DNA from: Corynebacterium pseudopelargi
GTDB lineage: Bacteria; Actinomycetota; Actinomycetes; Mycobacteriales; Mycobacteriaceae
Reading direction: 5' to 3'
DNA: 64,000 nucleotides
Assembly (NCBI RefSeq): GCF_003814005.1
Contig: NZ_CP033898.1
Span: forward strand, 2,170,001-2,234,000
The position numbers and the translations under genes are program-made. Positions 9,090 through 17,591 of this stretch are shown here, one piece after another. The notes beneath the pieces are model-generated. The model was not told the origin of the DNA and did no database searches. It worked only from the letters and a program-made list of their open reading frames with translations. Every line of letters starts with the position of its first letter. The stretch's first letter is position 1.

Positions 9090-9102
9090 GCCCACCACAA
9101 TA

Positions 9103-9518
9103 GTTGCCAGGTCCACAGCTCAGTGCCGGTGTCCCCGGCCTGACGGGTTGCCCTCAAATGGGGGTAGGGGGTAGAAAAGAGGATAAAAGTCCACAGAATC
9201 ACACATAAACGGACATAAACCCCAGGAGCGTCTAGACATTTCCCACATGTGACTGGGTGAAGTTGCACAAGTTCTAGGTGTTGCGAGCTGGCACACACTA
9301 CCCCCGACGCAACAGCGAGTGGGCTGAAGATGTGACGATTCTAAATGAATGCGTGCAGACGTGACGAACCACATAGTAAGGTTACTCAAGAACAACAAGA
9401 TAATGTCCGCTGTGTCACTGCCCCATTAGGCAAAAGAGCACAACTGACCACATCATGACGCCCACCGAGCATCGGGGTGCACCGCGCACCAGGCGTCGAC
9501 GACATGAGGAGTACTTAC
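9103..9518. promoter_or_regulatory. nth-glxR intergenic region
   Basis: About 400 bp without a convincing gene between the nth promoter and glxR. glxR has a strong ribosome site (GAGGAG, 8 nt before its GTG). Several half-sites resembling the GlxR/CRP operator (TGTGA...TCACA) are scattered here, for example around 9247 and 9357, but none forms a clean 16-bp palindrome. Autoregulation is known for GlxR in C. glutamicum but is not proven by this sequence. Confidence 0.4.
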
Positions 9519-10202
9519 GTGGAAGGTGTACAAGAGACCCTCTCCCGCGCCGGAATTTTCCAGGGAGTCGCCCCTGTGGCGGTGGAGAATCTGATCAAGG
9601 AGTTGGAGACGGTTCGCTTCCCCCGAGGCGCCACAATCTTCGAAGAGGGTGAACCAGGCGACCGCCTCTACATCATCACCTCTGGCAAAGTGAAGCTCGC
9701 CCGTCACGCACTCGATGGCCGCGAAAACCTGCTCACCGTGATGGGTCCTTCCGATATGTTCGGCGAGCTGTCCATCTTCGATCCAGGCCCGCGCACCTCT
9801 TCTGCCGTGTGCGTGACTGAGGTACACGCAGCCACCATGACCTCCACCATGCTGCACAAGTGGATCTCTGACTACCCCGAGATCTCCGAGCAGCTCCTGC
9901 GCATGCTGGCCCGCCGCCTGCGCCGCACCAACGCCTCGCTTGGCGACCTCATCTCCACCGATGTGCCAGGCCGTGTGGCAAAGGCCCTGCTGCAGCTTGC
10001 CAATCGCTTCGGCACCCAAGAAGGTGGCGCACTGCGCGTGAACCACGACCTCACCCAAGAAGAAATTGCCCAGCTCGTTGGCGCATCGCGTGAGACCGTG
10101 AACAAGGCGCTAGCCACCTTCGCGCACCGCAACTGGATTCGCCTCGAAGGCAAGTCGGTACTCATCATCGATACCGAGCACCTAGCCAAGCGCGCACGCT
10201 AA
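9519..10202 (+). CDS. glxR: cAMP-sensing global regulator GlxR
   Basis: A 227-aa CRP/FNR-family regulator, nearly colinear with C. glutamicum GlxR (same length). The N-terminal cyclic-nucleotide domain carries the phosphate-binding cassette '[19 protein letters not shown]'. The C-terminal winged helix has '[21 protein letters not shown]'. GlxR controls carbon, energy and nitrogen genes in response to cAMP. GTG 9519 was chosen because GAGGAG lies 8 nt upstream and the product then begins at the known GlxR N-terminus; the frame upstream of it is not conserved. It ends at a strong bidirectional terminator. Confidence 0.96.
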   Translation: MEGVQETLSRAGIFQGVAPVAVENLIKELETVRFPRGATIFEEGEPGDRLYIITSGKVKLARHALDGRENLLTVMGPSDMFGELSIFDPGPRTSSAVCVTEVHAATMTSTMLHKWISDYPEISEQLLRMLARRLRRTNASLGDLISTDVPGRVAKALLQLANRFGTQEGGALRVNHDLTQEEIAQLVGASRETVNKALATFAHRNWIRLEGKSVLIIDTEHLAKRAR

Positions 10203-10214
10203 TACAAGAAACAC

Positions 10215-10246
10215 AAACGCTCCCGGCCTTGTTGCCGGGAGCGTTT
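10215..10246. terminator. Bidirectional terminator glxR / MBL gene
   Basis: Perfect 13-bp stem AAACGCTCCCGGC / GCCGGGAGCGTTT with a 6-nt loop, A-rich on one flank and T-rich on the other. It sits between the convergent glxR and metallo-beta-lactamase genes and can serve both. Confidence 0.9.
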
Positions 10247-10264
10247 GCTGTGTGGTCTGAAGCG

Positions 10265-11077
10265 TTATTGGGCGTCGAGATAGCGCAGGGCCACTCGGGT
10301 GGACTGCTCAGCAGCGCCACGGAGGACAGGATCAACGTCGTCATAGATGGCGTCGATAAGCTCCTTCAGGCTTGCATCCTCACCGAGTTCCTTGCGCGCC
10401 TGCACAATCTGATCCAAGCGCTGATGGCGACGATCAATGTACTTGCGGGCATAGGCAGCCAAGTTCTCACCATCGGGGCCATGCCCAGGCAGCAGGTGCA
10501 CATCTTTGCCGCGGCGCTCTAAAAGATCGAGCGTGTCAAGGTACTGGCCAAGATCACCATCGGTTTCAGAGATCATGGTGGTGTGGCGCCCTGCAATGGT
10601 ATCGCCCGTAGCGATGGCCTCCAGGGTGGATTCGTGCGGCTTGCCAGACCAGATAAAAAAGGACACAGAATCGGCGGTGTGGCCGGGGGTGGCAACCACC
10701 TCGATCTGCGGCGTCACGCCATCAACGGCAATGATCTCCCCATCGCGCAGCGGCTCGCCACCACCCATGCAATAGGCGGCATCGAAGGCGCGAACGGGGG
10801 CGCCGGTGAGCTGGCGGAAGCGCTCAGCACCATCGGCATGGTCATGGTGGCGGTGAGTGACAAGAATTAAGGCCACTTCATCGGCATAACGGTGCAAGAC
10901 ATTCAGGTGTCCTTCATCCGCAGGGCCGGGATCAATCACGATGGCGCGAGGATCCTCCTCGCCACGAATAATCCACGAGTTGGTACCTTCCAGTGACGCG
11001 TACCCCGGATTCGGGCAAAGAACCACGGAAGTGGACGGGGTCACCGGCCTCTGCTGACTGTAAGCGGGATGCTCCAT
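10265..11077 (-). CDS. Metallo-beta-lactamase-fold hydrolase
   Basis: A 270-aa soluble MBL-fold protein (Rv3677c position, LACTB2/glyoxalase-II-like). Zinc motifs are visible: 'THRHHDHADGAERF' (HxHxDH), 'ATPGHTADSVSF', 'AIATGDTIAG' and 'LLPGHGP'. Members hydrolyse thioesters or nucleic acid; the substrate here is unknown. ATG 11077 follows TAAGCT (11085-11090, minus strand) by 7 nt, so a leaderless start is likely. The frame also runs back to 11098. Confidence 0.85.
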   Translation of the reverse strand: MEHPAYSQQRPVTPSTSVVLCPNPGYASLEGTNSWIIRGEEDPRAIVIDPGPADEGHLNVLHRYADEVALILVTHRHHDHADGAERFRQLTGAPVRAFDAAYCMGGGEPLRDGEIIAVDGVTPQIEVVATPGHTADSVSFFIWSGKPHESTLEAIATGDTIAGRHTTMISETDGDLGQYLDTLDLLERRGKDVHLLPGHGPDGENLAAYARKYIDRRHQRLDQIVQARKELGEDASLKELIDAIYDDVDPVLRGAAEQSTRVALRYLDAQ

Positions 11078-11223
11078 AGGGTTTAGCTTAGGACACATCT
11101 ATGACGCGCGACTAGTTCTTGGGGTGGAAGTGGCTCACCCCTCACCCTGACCCCGCGAAACGGAAAACTTTTCTTGGATCAAGCACCCAAACCGGCAGGA
11201 TCGGGCACTACAACACTCCCCCG

Positions 11224-11688
11224 TTAAGGGGCGTCTACCTCGACCACCAGCTCAAGTTCCACCGGAGCATCCAAAGGAAGTTCAGCAACACCCACAGCGC
11301 TGCGGGCATGGGCACCAGCCTGGCCAAAGACCTGGCCAATCAATTCGCTTGCACCATTGATCACCCCAGGCTGGCCGCCGAAGTCACGCTCGGAAGCCAC
11401 AAAACCTACGATCTTCAGCACGCGGGTGACGTGATCAATGCCCACCAAACTATCCACCGCAGCCAGCGCGTTCAGCACAGCCGTGCGGGCGTAATCCTTA
11501 GCATCCTCGGCGCTTACCTTCCCGCCCACCTTGCCGGTGGCGGGAAGTTTGCCATCAATAAAGGGCAGTTGCCCCGAAGTCCACACCTGATTGCCAACGC
11601 GCACCGCCGGAACATAGGCGGCAACCGGTGCTGCGACCTCCGGCAGGCTCAAGCCGAGTGCTGCGAGTTGCTCAGAAGGCTTGCTCAT
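11224..11688 (-). CDS. RidA-family protein
   Basis: A 154-aa RidA/YjgF/Rv3678c-type protein. RidA enzymes hydrolyse reactive enamine/imine intermediates from PLP enzymes. The segment 'VWTSGQLPFIDGKLPATGKVGG' matches the family, but the canonical substrate arginine near the C-terminus is not evident ('VGVAELPLDAPVELELVVEVDAP'), as in other members of this longer actinobacterial subgroup. The start overlaps the DUF4177 gene by 4 nt (ATGA). Confidence 0.85.
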   Translation of the reverse strand: MSKPSEQLAALGLSLPEVAAPVAAYVPAVRVGNQVWTSGQLPFIDGKLPATGKVGGKVSAEDAKDYARTAVLNALAAVDSLVGIDHVTRVLKIVGFVASERDFGGQPGVINGASELIGQVFGQAGAHARSAVGVAELPLDAPVELELVVEVDAP

Positions 11689-11843
11689 GCTTGCACCGGG
11701 CGCTTGAGGTAGGCCACCACATTTTCCGGGTTCGGCCCGGGCATCACTGCCACGAGCTCCCAGCCATCTTCACCCCAGGTATCGAGGATCTGCTTGGTGG
11801 CGTGAGTAATAAGAGGCACAGTTGCGTATTCCCATTTGTTCAT
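11685..11843 (-). CDS. DUF4177 small protein (Rv3678A-like)
   Basis: A 52-aa protein: it opens MNKWEYATVPLIT and contains 'DTWGEDGWELVAVMPGP' and 'VVAYLKRP', the typical short DUF4177 pattern (W-E-Y ... DGWELV ... YLKR). Its function is unknown. It lies between whiB4 and ridA exactly where Rv3678A sits in mycobacteria. The stop overlaps the ridA ATG (ATGA). TAGTAT (11851-11856 on this strand) ends 7 nt before the ATG, so the two-gene mRNA is probably leaderless. Confidence 0.88.
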   Translation of the reverse strand: MNKWEYATVPLITHATKQILDTWGEDGWELVAVMPGPNPENVVAYLKRPVQA

Positions 11844-11878
11844 AGGGCACATACTAATGCCAAGAAGCTCAAAGGCCT

Positions 11879-12226
11879 TTACAGCCCGACGGGCTCGCCT
11901 CCTTGAGCAAAGAATTCTGCCCAGTTATCCACGTGGGGGTTCTTGCGCAAAATGGCGCGACGTTGGCGCTCTGTAAGCCCGCCCCACACGCCGAATTCCA
12001 CGCGATTATCCAAAGCATCGGCGCGGCACTGCATTAACACGGGGCAGCCATCGCAGATCGTGGCGGCCTGGCGCTGCTCAGCACCTCGCACGAATAGGGC
12101 ATCTGGATCCACATGACGGCAAGTAGCTCTCATCACCCATTCACCCCGAGGGCTTGTTACATCCAATTCATTGGACTCGACCGCAAAGGGGTCACGCCTG
12201 GTTTCTTTGATCAACGAGGTGGTCAC
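11879..12226 (-). CDS. whcB: WhiB-family Fe-S regulator (WhiB4/WhcB)
   Basis: A 115-aa WhiB-like protein. Four cysteines are arranged C-x(n)-C-x2-C-x5-C ('RATCRHVDP', 'ATICDGCPVLMQC') to bind a [4Fe-4S] cluster, followed by the 'GVWGGLTERQRRA' turn and a basic C-terminal region. Divergence from the ponA gene identifies it as the WhiB4 (Rv3681c) / WhcB position; WhiB4 is a redox-responsive regulator. I chose GTG 12226 because AGGAGG lies 8 nt upstream; the longer TTG start at 12271 has no support. Confidence 0.9.
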   Translation of the reverse strand: MTTSLIKETRRDPFAVESNELDVTSPRGEWVMRATCRHVDPDALFVRGAEQRQAATICDGCPVLMQCRADALDNRVEFGVWGGLTERQRRAILRKNPHVDNWAEFFAQGGEPVGL

Positions 12227-12439
12227 GTTGAACGCCTCCTGCCACACATTGGGGACCCGATCGACGCTCAAGCTCGAGCGCCGAAAACGTACATGTATAA
12301 TTCTATTCGCCCACCTACCTATCTAGCGAATGGATCACACTTCATGGGTTACCCCCAAGCGGGTCACATGGGCATTCAAAGAGGCGGGGGTGCGCCATCG
12401 CTTCTTTTGCGCAGCCAAGGAAGCCAGTAGGGTGTAACC

Positions 12440-14812
12440 GTGTCTGTAGGGAAATCTCTGATCAAAATGGTCGGTGGCGCACTCGCCGCCGGCACGATCG
12501 CTGCCGTGGTACTCACCCCCGTCGCAGCTATCTCCGCCGTGGCTATTGAGCGCACGGACGAGACCATGCAATCAAATATTGATGATCTCACCTTCGGAGC
12601 CACCCCCGGTGTAAGCACCATCCTCAATGCCAACGACGAGCCCATGGCGTGGCTCTATAAACAGCGGCGCTATTCGGTGCCCTCTGAGGCCATTGCCGAG
12701 CCAATGAAAGCCGCCATCGTAAGCATCGAGGATCGCCGCTTTTATGAGCACAATGGCGTAGACCTCAAGGGCAATCTGCGCGCCATGGCCACCAACTTGG
12801 TGGCCGGGGGCGTGGAACAGGGCGCCTCTACCTTGGATCAGCAGTATGTGAAGAACTACCTGCTTCTCGTGGCCTCAGACAATCCCGATGAGCAGGCGGC
12901 AGCAACAGAGACGTCGATTCCTAGAAAACTGCGCGAGATGCGCATGGCCTCCAGCATCGATGAGAACCTAAGCAAAGATGAGATCTTAACTCGCTACCTC
13001 AACCTCGTGCCCTTCGGCAATAACGCCTATGGGGTGGAAGCAGCGGCGCAAACCTACTTTGCAAAACCAGCGGCGGAATTAACCATTCCCGAAGCCGCGA
13101 TGCTTGCCGGTATCGTGCAATCTTCTTCCTATTTCAATCCCTACACCAACCCCGAGGCCGTGACTGATCGCCGCAATGAAGTGCTAGGCGCCATGGCCGA
13201 AACCGGGGCGATTACACCCGAAGATGCCGCGCGCTATCAAAGCGAGCCACTTGGTGTACAAGAGCAACCAGGTGGGCTACCCAATGGCTGTATTGCCGCA
13301 GGCGATGCCGGTTTCTTTTGTGATTATGTGCTGAAGTACCTGGGCGAAAAAGGCCTAGACCTCGACACCATTACCTCTGGTTCCTATACCATTCGCACCA
13401 CCTTAAACCCCGAGGTGCAAGCTGCCGCACATGATGCGGTGACTGGCCAAGTGCCTGCATCTACCCCTGGGGTGGCCAATGTGATGAATGTGATTGAGCC
13501 GGGTAGGGATAGCCGCAAGATTTTGGCCATGACCTCTTCTCGCGATTATGGCCTTGACCTTGAAGCCGGCCAAACGGTGCTGCCACAGACGGCATCACTG
13601 GTGGGCTCTGGCGCAGGCTCAGTATTTAAGGTCTTTACCGCCGGTGCCGCGCTAGAAGATGGCTACGGGCTCGACACCATGCTCGATGTGCCCACCCGCT
13701 ATGAGGCCAAAGGCTTAGGCGAAGGCGGCGCCGATAACTGCCCCGCCAATACCTATTGTGTGGAAAACTCCGGCTCTTATGCCTCCAGGATGTCGCTGCA
13801 AGATGCCCTGGCATATTCACCGAACACGCCATTTGTAAAGCTCATCAGCGAAGTGGGCGTGGACAAGGTGGTGGATCTTTCCGTCAAACTTGGGCTGCGA
13901 AGCTACGAGGAAGCAGGCACCTTTGATGGTGAATCCTCCATTGCCGATTACATGAAAGACCACAACTTAGGCTCCTATACCCTTGGGCCCACCGCGATCA
14001 ATGCCTTGGAAATGTCCAATGTGGCAGCATCAATCGCCTCCGATGGCCGCTGGTGCGAACCGAACCCCATTGAAAACGTCACCGATGCAGAAGGCAATGA
14101 GGTGTTCCTAGAGCGCCCCGATTGCGAAGACGCAATGGATGCCGATGCCGCCAATGCGCTGGGGCAAGCATTGAGCAAAGACACTATCAAGGGCACCGGC
14201 GCCGATGCCGCGAAGGCCTTTAATTGGTCTACCCCGCTTGCCGCTAAGACTGGTACTACCGAATCCCACCAATCGGCTGCGTTTATGGGCTTTAACTCCG
14301 CCTATGCTGCCGTAACCTACATCTATAACGACGGCACCTCGGTGGCGCCGCTGTGTACCTCGCCGGTGCAGCAGTGTGGTGCCGGAAGCCTCTATGGCGG
14401 CGATGAACCAGCGCGCACCTGGTTCTCTGCGGCCAATGCCAGCAACATTGCCCAGCAGGGCGATCTGGCACCGATTGGTGATACTTACCGCCGCGGGCGC
14501 TCGGCCACGCTGGGAGATCAGTTCATTGGCCGCGATGTAGCAAGTGCCGAACGCGAACTGACCAAGCAGGGCTATAAGGTGGTGCGACAGTACGTTGCAG
14601 GCGATGGCAAACCTAAAGATCAGGTGCTTCGCACCAGCGTGCCCACACCACTACGCAAGGGCTCAACCATCACCTTGTACATCTCTGATGGCAGCCCGGC
14701 GCGCAGGCCAGCACCGCAACCGGTAGTGCCGTCTATTCCTCCGGTGCCGGAGATTCCGAGCCAGGACGTAGACAGCATTACCGATTCCATCAGGAGGCTC
14801 CTGGGGCAGTAA
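12440..14812 (+). CDS. ponA: Class A penicillin-binding protein with PASTA domain
   Basis: A 790-aa bifunctional peptidoglycan synthase (PonA2/Pbp1b type). It has an N-terminal membrane anchor (residues 8-32) and a GT51 glycosyltransferase domain with 'IEDRRFYEHNGVD' and 'GASTLDQQYVKNYLL'. The transpeptidase domain carries 'GSVFKVFTAG' (SxxK), 'YSPNTPF' (SxN) and 'AAKTGTTE' (KTG). A C-terminal PASTA domain (about 690-755) and a Pro-rich tail follow. It starts at GTG 12440; TAGGGT at 12428-12433 ends 6 nt upstream, giving a leaderless mRNA. Confidence 0.93.
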   Translation: MSVGKSLIKMVGGALAAGTIAAVVLTPVAAISAVAIERTDETMQSNIDDLTFGATPGVSTILNANDEPMAWLYKQRRYSVPSEAIAEPMKAAIVSIEDRRFYEHNGVDLKGNLRAMATNLVAGGVEQGASTLDQQYVKNYLLLVASDNPDEQAAATETSIPRKLREMRMASSIDENLSKDEILTRYLNLVPFGNNAYGVEAAAQTYFAKPAAELTIPEAAMLAGIVQSSSYFNPYTNPEAVTDRRNEVLGAMAETGAITPEDAARYQSEPLGVQEQPGGLPNGCIAAGDAGFFCDYVLKYLGEKGLDLDTITSGSYTIRTTLNPEVQAAAHDAVTGQVPASTPGVANVMNVIEPGRDSRKILAMTSSRDYGLDLEAGQTVLPQTASLVGSGAGSVFKVFTAGAALEDGYGLDTMLDVPTRYEAKGLGEGGADNCPANTYCVENSGSYASRMSLQDALAYSPNTPFVKLISEVGVDKVVDLSVKLGLRSYEEAGTFDGESSIADYMKDHNLGSYTLGPTAINALEMSNVAASIASDGRWCEPNPIENVTDAEGNEVFLERPDCEDAMDADAANALGQALSKDTIKGTGADAAKAFNWSTPLAAKTGTTESHQSAAFMGFNSAYAAVTYIYNDGTSVAPLCTSPVQQCGAGSLYGGDEPARTWFSAANASNIAQQGDLAPIGDTYRRGRSATLGDQFIGRDVASAERELTKQGYKVVRQYVAGDGKPKDQVLRTSVPTPLRKGSTITLYISDGSPARRPAPQPVVPSIPPVPEIPSQDVDSITDSIRRLLGQ

Positions 14813-14844
14813 TGCCAGGAACATGGCTTGCTCCTGGCGGCTGA

Positions 14845-15306
14845 CTAGCCCTGCAGGGCTGCGCGTACCGCGGCGCTGAGGCGCTTGCCATCGGCGCGCC
14901 CATCGGCTTTGGCGGTGGCGATTTTCATGGCGTTGCCCATGAGCTTCATCGAAACCTCGCCATCGCCGGCGGCTTCTTTTACTGCGTCCTGGGCGAGGGC
15001 TTCGAGTTCGGCATCGTCAAGCTGAGCCGGCTGGTACTGCTCGAATACCTTGGCCTCTGCCAATTCAGTATCGGCAAGCTCTTGGCGGCCGTTTTGGGCG
15101 TAGACCTCGGCGGATTCTTTGCGCTTTTTAATTTCCCGGGCGATGACTTTGAGCACGGTGGCGTCGTCAAGCTCATGGCGAGCACCGCTGGTTTCCTCCG
15201 CCTGAATCGCCGAAAGCAACATGCGCAATGCGGAAGTGGTGAGCTTATCGCGCGCCTTCATGGCGGTGGTGAGGTCTTGACGGATGGTTTGCTTGAGTTC
15301 ACTCAT
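14845..15306 (-). CDS. GatB/YqeY domain protein
   Basis: A 153-aa GatB/YqeY family protein resembling the C-terminal tRNA-binding tail of GatB (Rv3688c by synteny). Typical blocks are 'LRMLLSAIQAEE', 'VLKVIAREIKKRKESAEVYAQNGR' and 'MGKA'-like 'LMGNAMKIATAKADGRADGKRLSAAVRAAL'. The function is unknown. TACTCT (15313-15318 on this strand) ends 6 nt before the ATG, and the divergent phosphoesterase promoter lies directly beside it: two leaderless genes back to back within 28 bp. Confidence 0.9.
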   Translation of the reverse strand: MSELKQTIRQDLTTAMKARDKLTTSALRMLLSAIQAEETSGARHELDDATVLKVIAREIKKRKESAEVYAQNGRQELADTELAEAKVFEQYQPAQLDDAELEALAQDAVKEAAGDGEVSMKLMGNAMKIATAKADGRADGKRLSAAVRAALQG

Positions 15307-15334
15307 ACCTTGAGAGTACCGGTAGGCTGATCGA

Positions 15335-16240
15335 GTGGCTTCAATTTTTCAGGTAACGGCACGTGCACTCGGCGGTCTTGCGCTTGGCGGGGCTGCCACC
15401 TTGGGCTGGGCTATGCGCGAATGCACCCAGTTCCGGCTCCACGAGGTAGAAGTACCCATCCTTGAACCGGGCACCCTCGATGGGCGAGACGCCTTCCGTA
15501 TCCTGCACATCTCCGATTTGCACATGATCCCCACCCAGCGCGCGAAGCAGGAGTGGGTTCGCTCCTTGGACGCCTTGCAGCCCGACCTGGTGGTCAATAC
15601 CGGCGATAACTTAAGCGACCAAAAAGGCGTGCCAGGCGTGCTGCGTGCCCTTGAGCCGCTGCTGCGACGCCCAGGCCTGTTTGTATTTGGCACCAACGAC
15701 TACTTTGCCCCCAGACCAGTCAATCCCTTCAAGTATCTGCTGGGCAAAAAGCGCAAGGTCAGCCGCGTGCCACTGCCCTGGCAAGGGATGCGGGCAGCCT
15801 TTGTGGAACACGGTTGGATGGACGCCAACCAAGCCCGCCACGAGTTCAAGGCCTCTGGGCTCAAGATCGCCGCAGCCGGGGTGGATGATCCCCACCACGA
15901 CCTGGACGATTATGAGGAGATCGCTGGCCCACCCCACCCCGAGGCCGACCTCTCCTTAGCCTTGCTGCACGCTCCCGAACCCCGCGTGCTGGAGCGTTTT
16001 GAGGCCGACGGCTACATGCTCTCCTTATCCGGCCACACCCACGGCGGCCAGGTCTGCCTGCCCGGTGGGAAGGCATTGGTGACCAACTGCGGCATCGACC
16101 CGGAGCGCTGCAAGGGGCTGCACCGCTTTGGCAAGATGTTCATGCACGTCAGCAACGGCCTTGGCCAGTCCAAGTTCGCGCCCGTGCGCCTGTTTTGCAA
16201 GCCCTCTGCCACGCTGCTGCGCTTGGTGGAAAAGGTTTAG
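15335..16240 (+). CDS. Membrane-anchored metallophosphoesterase (YkuE-like)
   Basis: A 301-aa calcineurin-type phosphoesterase (Rv3683-like). After an N-terminal hydrophobic segment (residues 6-25) come the metal motifs 'LHISDLHMIP', 'VVNTGDN', 'FGTND' (a GNHD variant) and 'LSGHTHGGQVCLPGG'. Relatives hydrolyse phosphodiesters, including UDP-linked lipids; the substrate is unassigned. GTG 15335 is 6 nt after TAGGCT (15323-15328), a probable leaderless start. The stop is 110 bp before tRNA-Pro. Confidence 0.88.
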   Translation: MASIFQVTARALGGLALGGAATLGWAMRECTQFRLHEVEVPILEPGTLDGRDAFRILHISDLHMIPTQRAKQEWVRSLDALQPDLVVNTGDNLSDQKGVPGVLRALEPLLRRPGLFVFGTNDYFAPRPVNPFKYLLGKKRKVSRVPLPWQGMRAAFVEHGWMDANQARHEFKASGLKIAAAGVDDPHHDLDDYEEIAGPPHPEADLSLALLHAPEPRVLERFEADGYMLSLSGHTHGGQVCLPGGKALVTNCGIDPERCKGLHRFGKMFMHVSNGLGQSKFAPVRLFCKPSATLLRLVEKV

Positions 16241-16351
16241 GCTTTTCCACGGGCGCACGCCCGCCCCAACAGCGTTTGAGCTGCGACCTGCCGTTTTGGA
16301 GTTCCAGGCACAGCTCACTATGCTGTTCTGGGTAGCACGCAGGTGTTATGC

Positions 16352-16428
<77 letters not shown>

Positions 16429-16431
16429 CCA

Positions 16432-16475
16432 ACCGCAGATCAGAAAGACTATAACTTTCTGAGCTGCGGTTTTTC
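16432..16475 (+). terminator. Terminator after tRNA-Pro
   Basis: Long inverted repeat ACCGCAGATCAGAAAG / CTTTCTGAGCTGCGGT with a short loop, followed by TTTTTCTT, directly after the tRNA CCA end. Confidence 0.85.
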
Positions 16476-16547
16476 TTATCCCCTGCCCCAAACCAGGCCC
16501 GCTCAACCCGGCACGATAGGACGCGGCTACAAAAGTCGGCATAGAAA

Positions 16548-16569
16548 AAGCGCACCCGAAGGTGCGCTT
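16548..16569 (-). terminator. Terminator of the SGNH hydrolase gene
   Basis: Stem AAGCGCACC / GGTGCGCTT with a CGAA loop; read on the minus strand it is followed by TTTTTCTAT. It lies 55 bp past the hydrolase stop. Confidence 0.82.
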
Positions 16570-16624
16570 GCTCATCAGCAGGCAGCGGCGGACAATCGTC
16601 AGCTCAGACGCCAGGTGCTAGGCC

Positions 16625-17458
16625 CTAGGCGCGGCCAGCGAACTCGCCTACCGTGTCGAGGCCGATGTCGGTGGCGTGCACGGGCAGCTTGTGCGGGCCG
16701 GCGCCGAAGTCGATCAGGCCTGCGTACCAGGCATCATCGGAGCACATGCCGTGGCCTGCGGTGGGGATCTTGGAATCGACGAACTTCACGCCGGTTTCCT
16801 GGGAGACGGTGCGCAGGGTGTTGCTCAGGCCGTTTTCATAATCGGCCATGGCCTGCAGGTACAAAGGCACGGTCTGGCCGGGGGCCACGCGGATCAGGCA
16901 GACATTGCCGTCGGGTGCGATGGTGGGGTAGTCCAGGATCTTGATCTGGGCGTTGGGTGCTACTTCCTTCACGCGGTTGACGGCATCACGCATGGCAACG
17001 TGGATGCGGGTGAAGATTTGCTCCAGGGATTCTTTGCCGTTGTAGGGGTAGGTGTCATTGGCACCTGCAAGCAGGCCAACCTGGGTGGTGTGGGGGCCGA
17101 GCTGGCCGGTGGCTGCTGCGTCGTTGATCAGGTCGATCACGTGGCGTCCGCCGGAGGCCAGGCTTGCACCTGCGCAGGTGAAGTTGGCGGTGGGCTGGCC
17201 TGCGCCGCGGCCGAAGGCGTCGGACATGCGGTTATCGGTGCCGCAGCCGAGTTGGTTTACAAATACGCCCTCGGGCAGTACCACGCTGGAGGGGTTGGCA
17301 ATGACTTTGCCGGCAAAGAAGGACACTACGGAGGGGTTCGCGGGCACGGAATCACCGATGAGCACCGCGTTCGGCTCCGCTGCCGAGGCATTGGGGGCAA
17401 GCATAAGGCTGGCGCTGGCGGCGAGGGCAGCGATTGAGGCGATTACGCGGTTGCGCAT
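16625..17458 (-). CDS. Secreted SGNH/GDSL hydrolase
   Basis: A 277-aa exported hydrolase. The Sec signal peptide (MRNRVIASIAALAASASLML) ends near 'ASAAEPN'. The catalytic Ser is in 'VLIGDSVPANP' (GDS block I), block III is 'LLAGANDTYPYN', and a C-terminal D-x-x-H-like region lies in the final 60 residues. Five cysteines suggest disulfides. Such corynebacterial proteins act on lipid or carbohydrate esters outside the cell; the substrate is unknown. AAAGGA lies 6 nt before the ATG. The gene stands alone between tRNA-Pro and the YhgE-like gene. Confidence 0.85.
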   Translation of the reverse strand: MRNRVIASIAALAASASLMLAPNASAAEPNAVLIGDSVPANPSVVSFFAGKVIANPSSVVLPEGVFVNQLGCGTDNRMSDAFGRGAGQPTANFTCAGASLASGGRHVIDLINDAAATGQLGPHTTQVGLLAGANDTYPYNGKESLEQIFTRIHVAMRDAVNRVKEVAPNAQIKILDYPTIAPDGNVCLIRVAPGQTVPLYLQAMADYENGLSNTLRTVSQETGVKFVDSKIPTAGHGMCSDDAWYAGLIDFGAGPHKLPVHATDIGLDTVGEFAGRA

Positions 17459-17591
17459 GGGGGTCCTTTCTTCGGCGTGCAGACATAGTGTCTATCCGTC
17501 GTTATGATTTCGTTATTACAACGTAGCGGAACCTTTTGCCTAAAAACAACCGCACCAGCCTAAATCACACCAGTCACGCGCGTAACAATTG

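Noticed and set aside
9240..9440. GlxR/CRP operator upstream of glxR
   Set aside because: Only half-sites (TGTGA, CACAT) with wrong spacing; no full TGTGA-N6-TCACA palindrome.
16676..17437. 253-codon plus-strand frame opposite the SGNH hydrolase
   Set aside because: Gly/Cys-rich nonsense product; the minus strand has a signal peptide and GDS motif.
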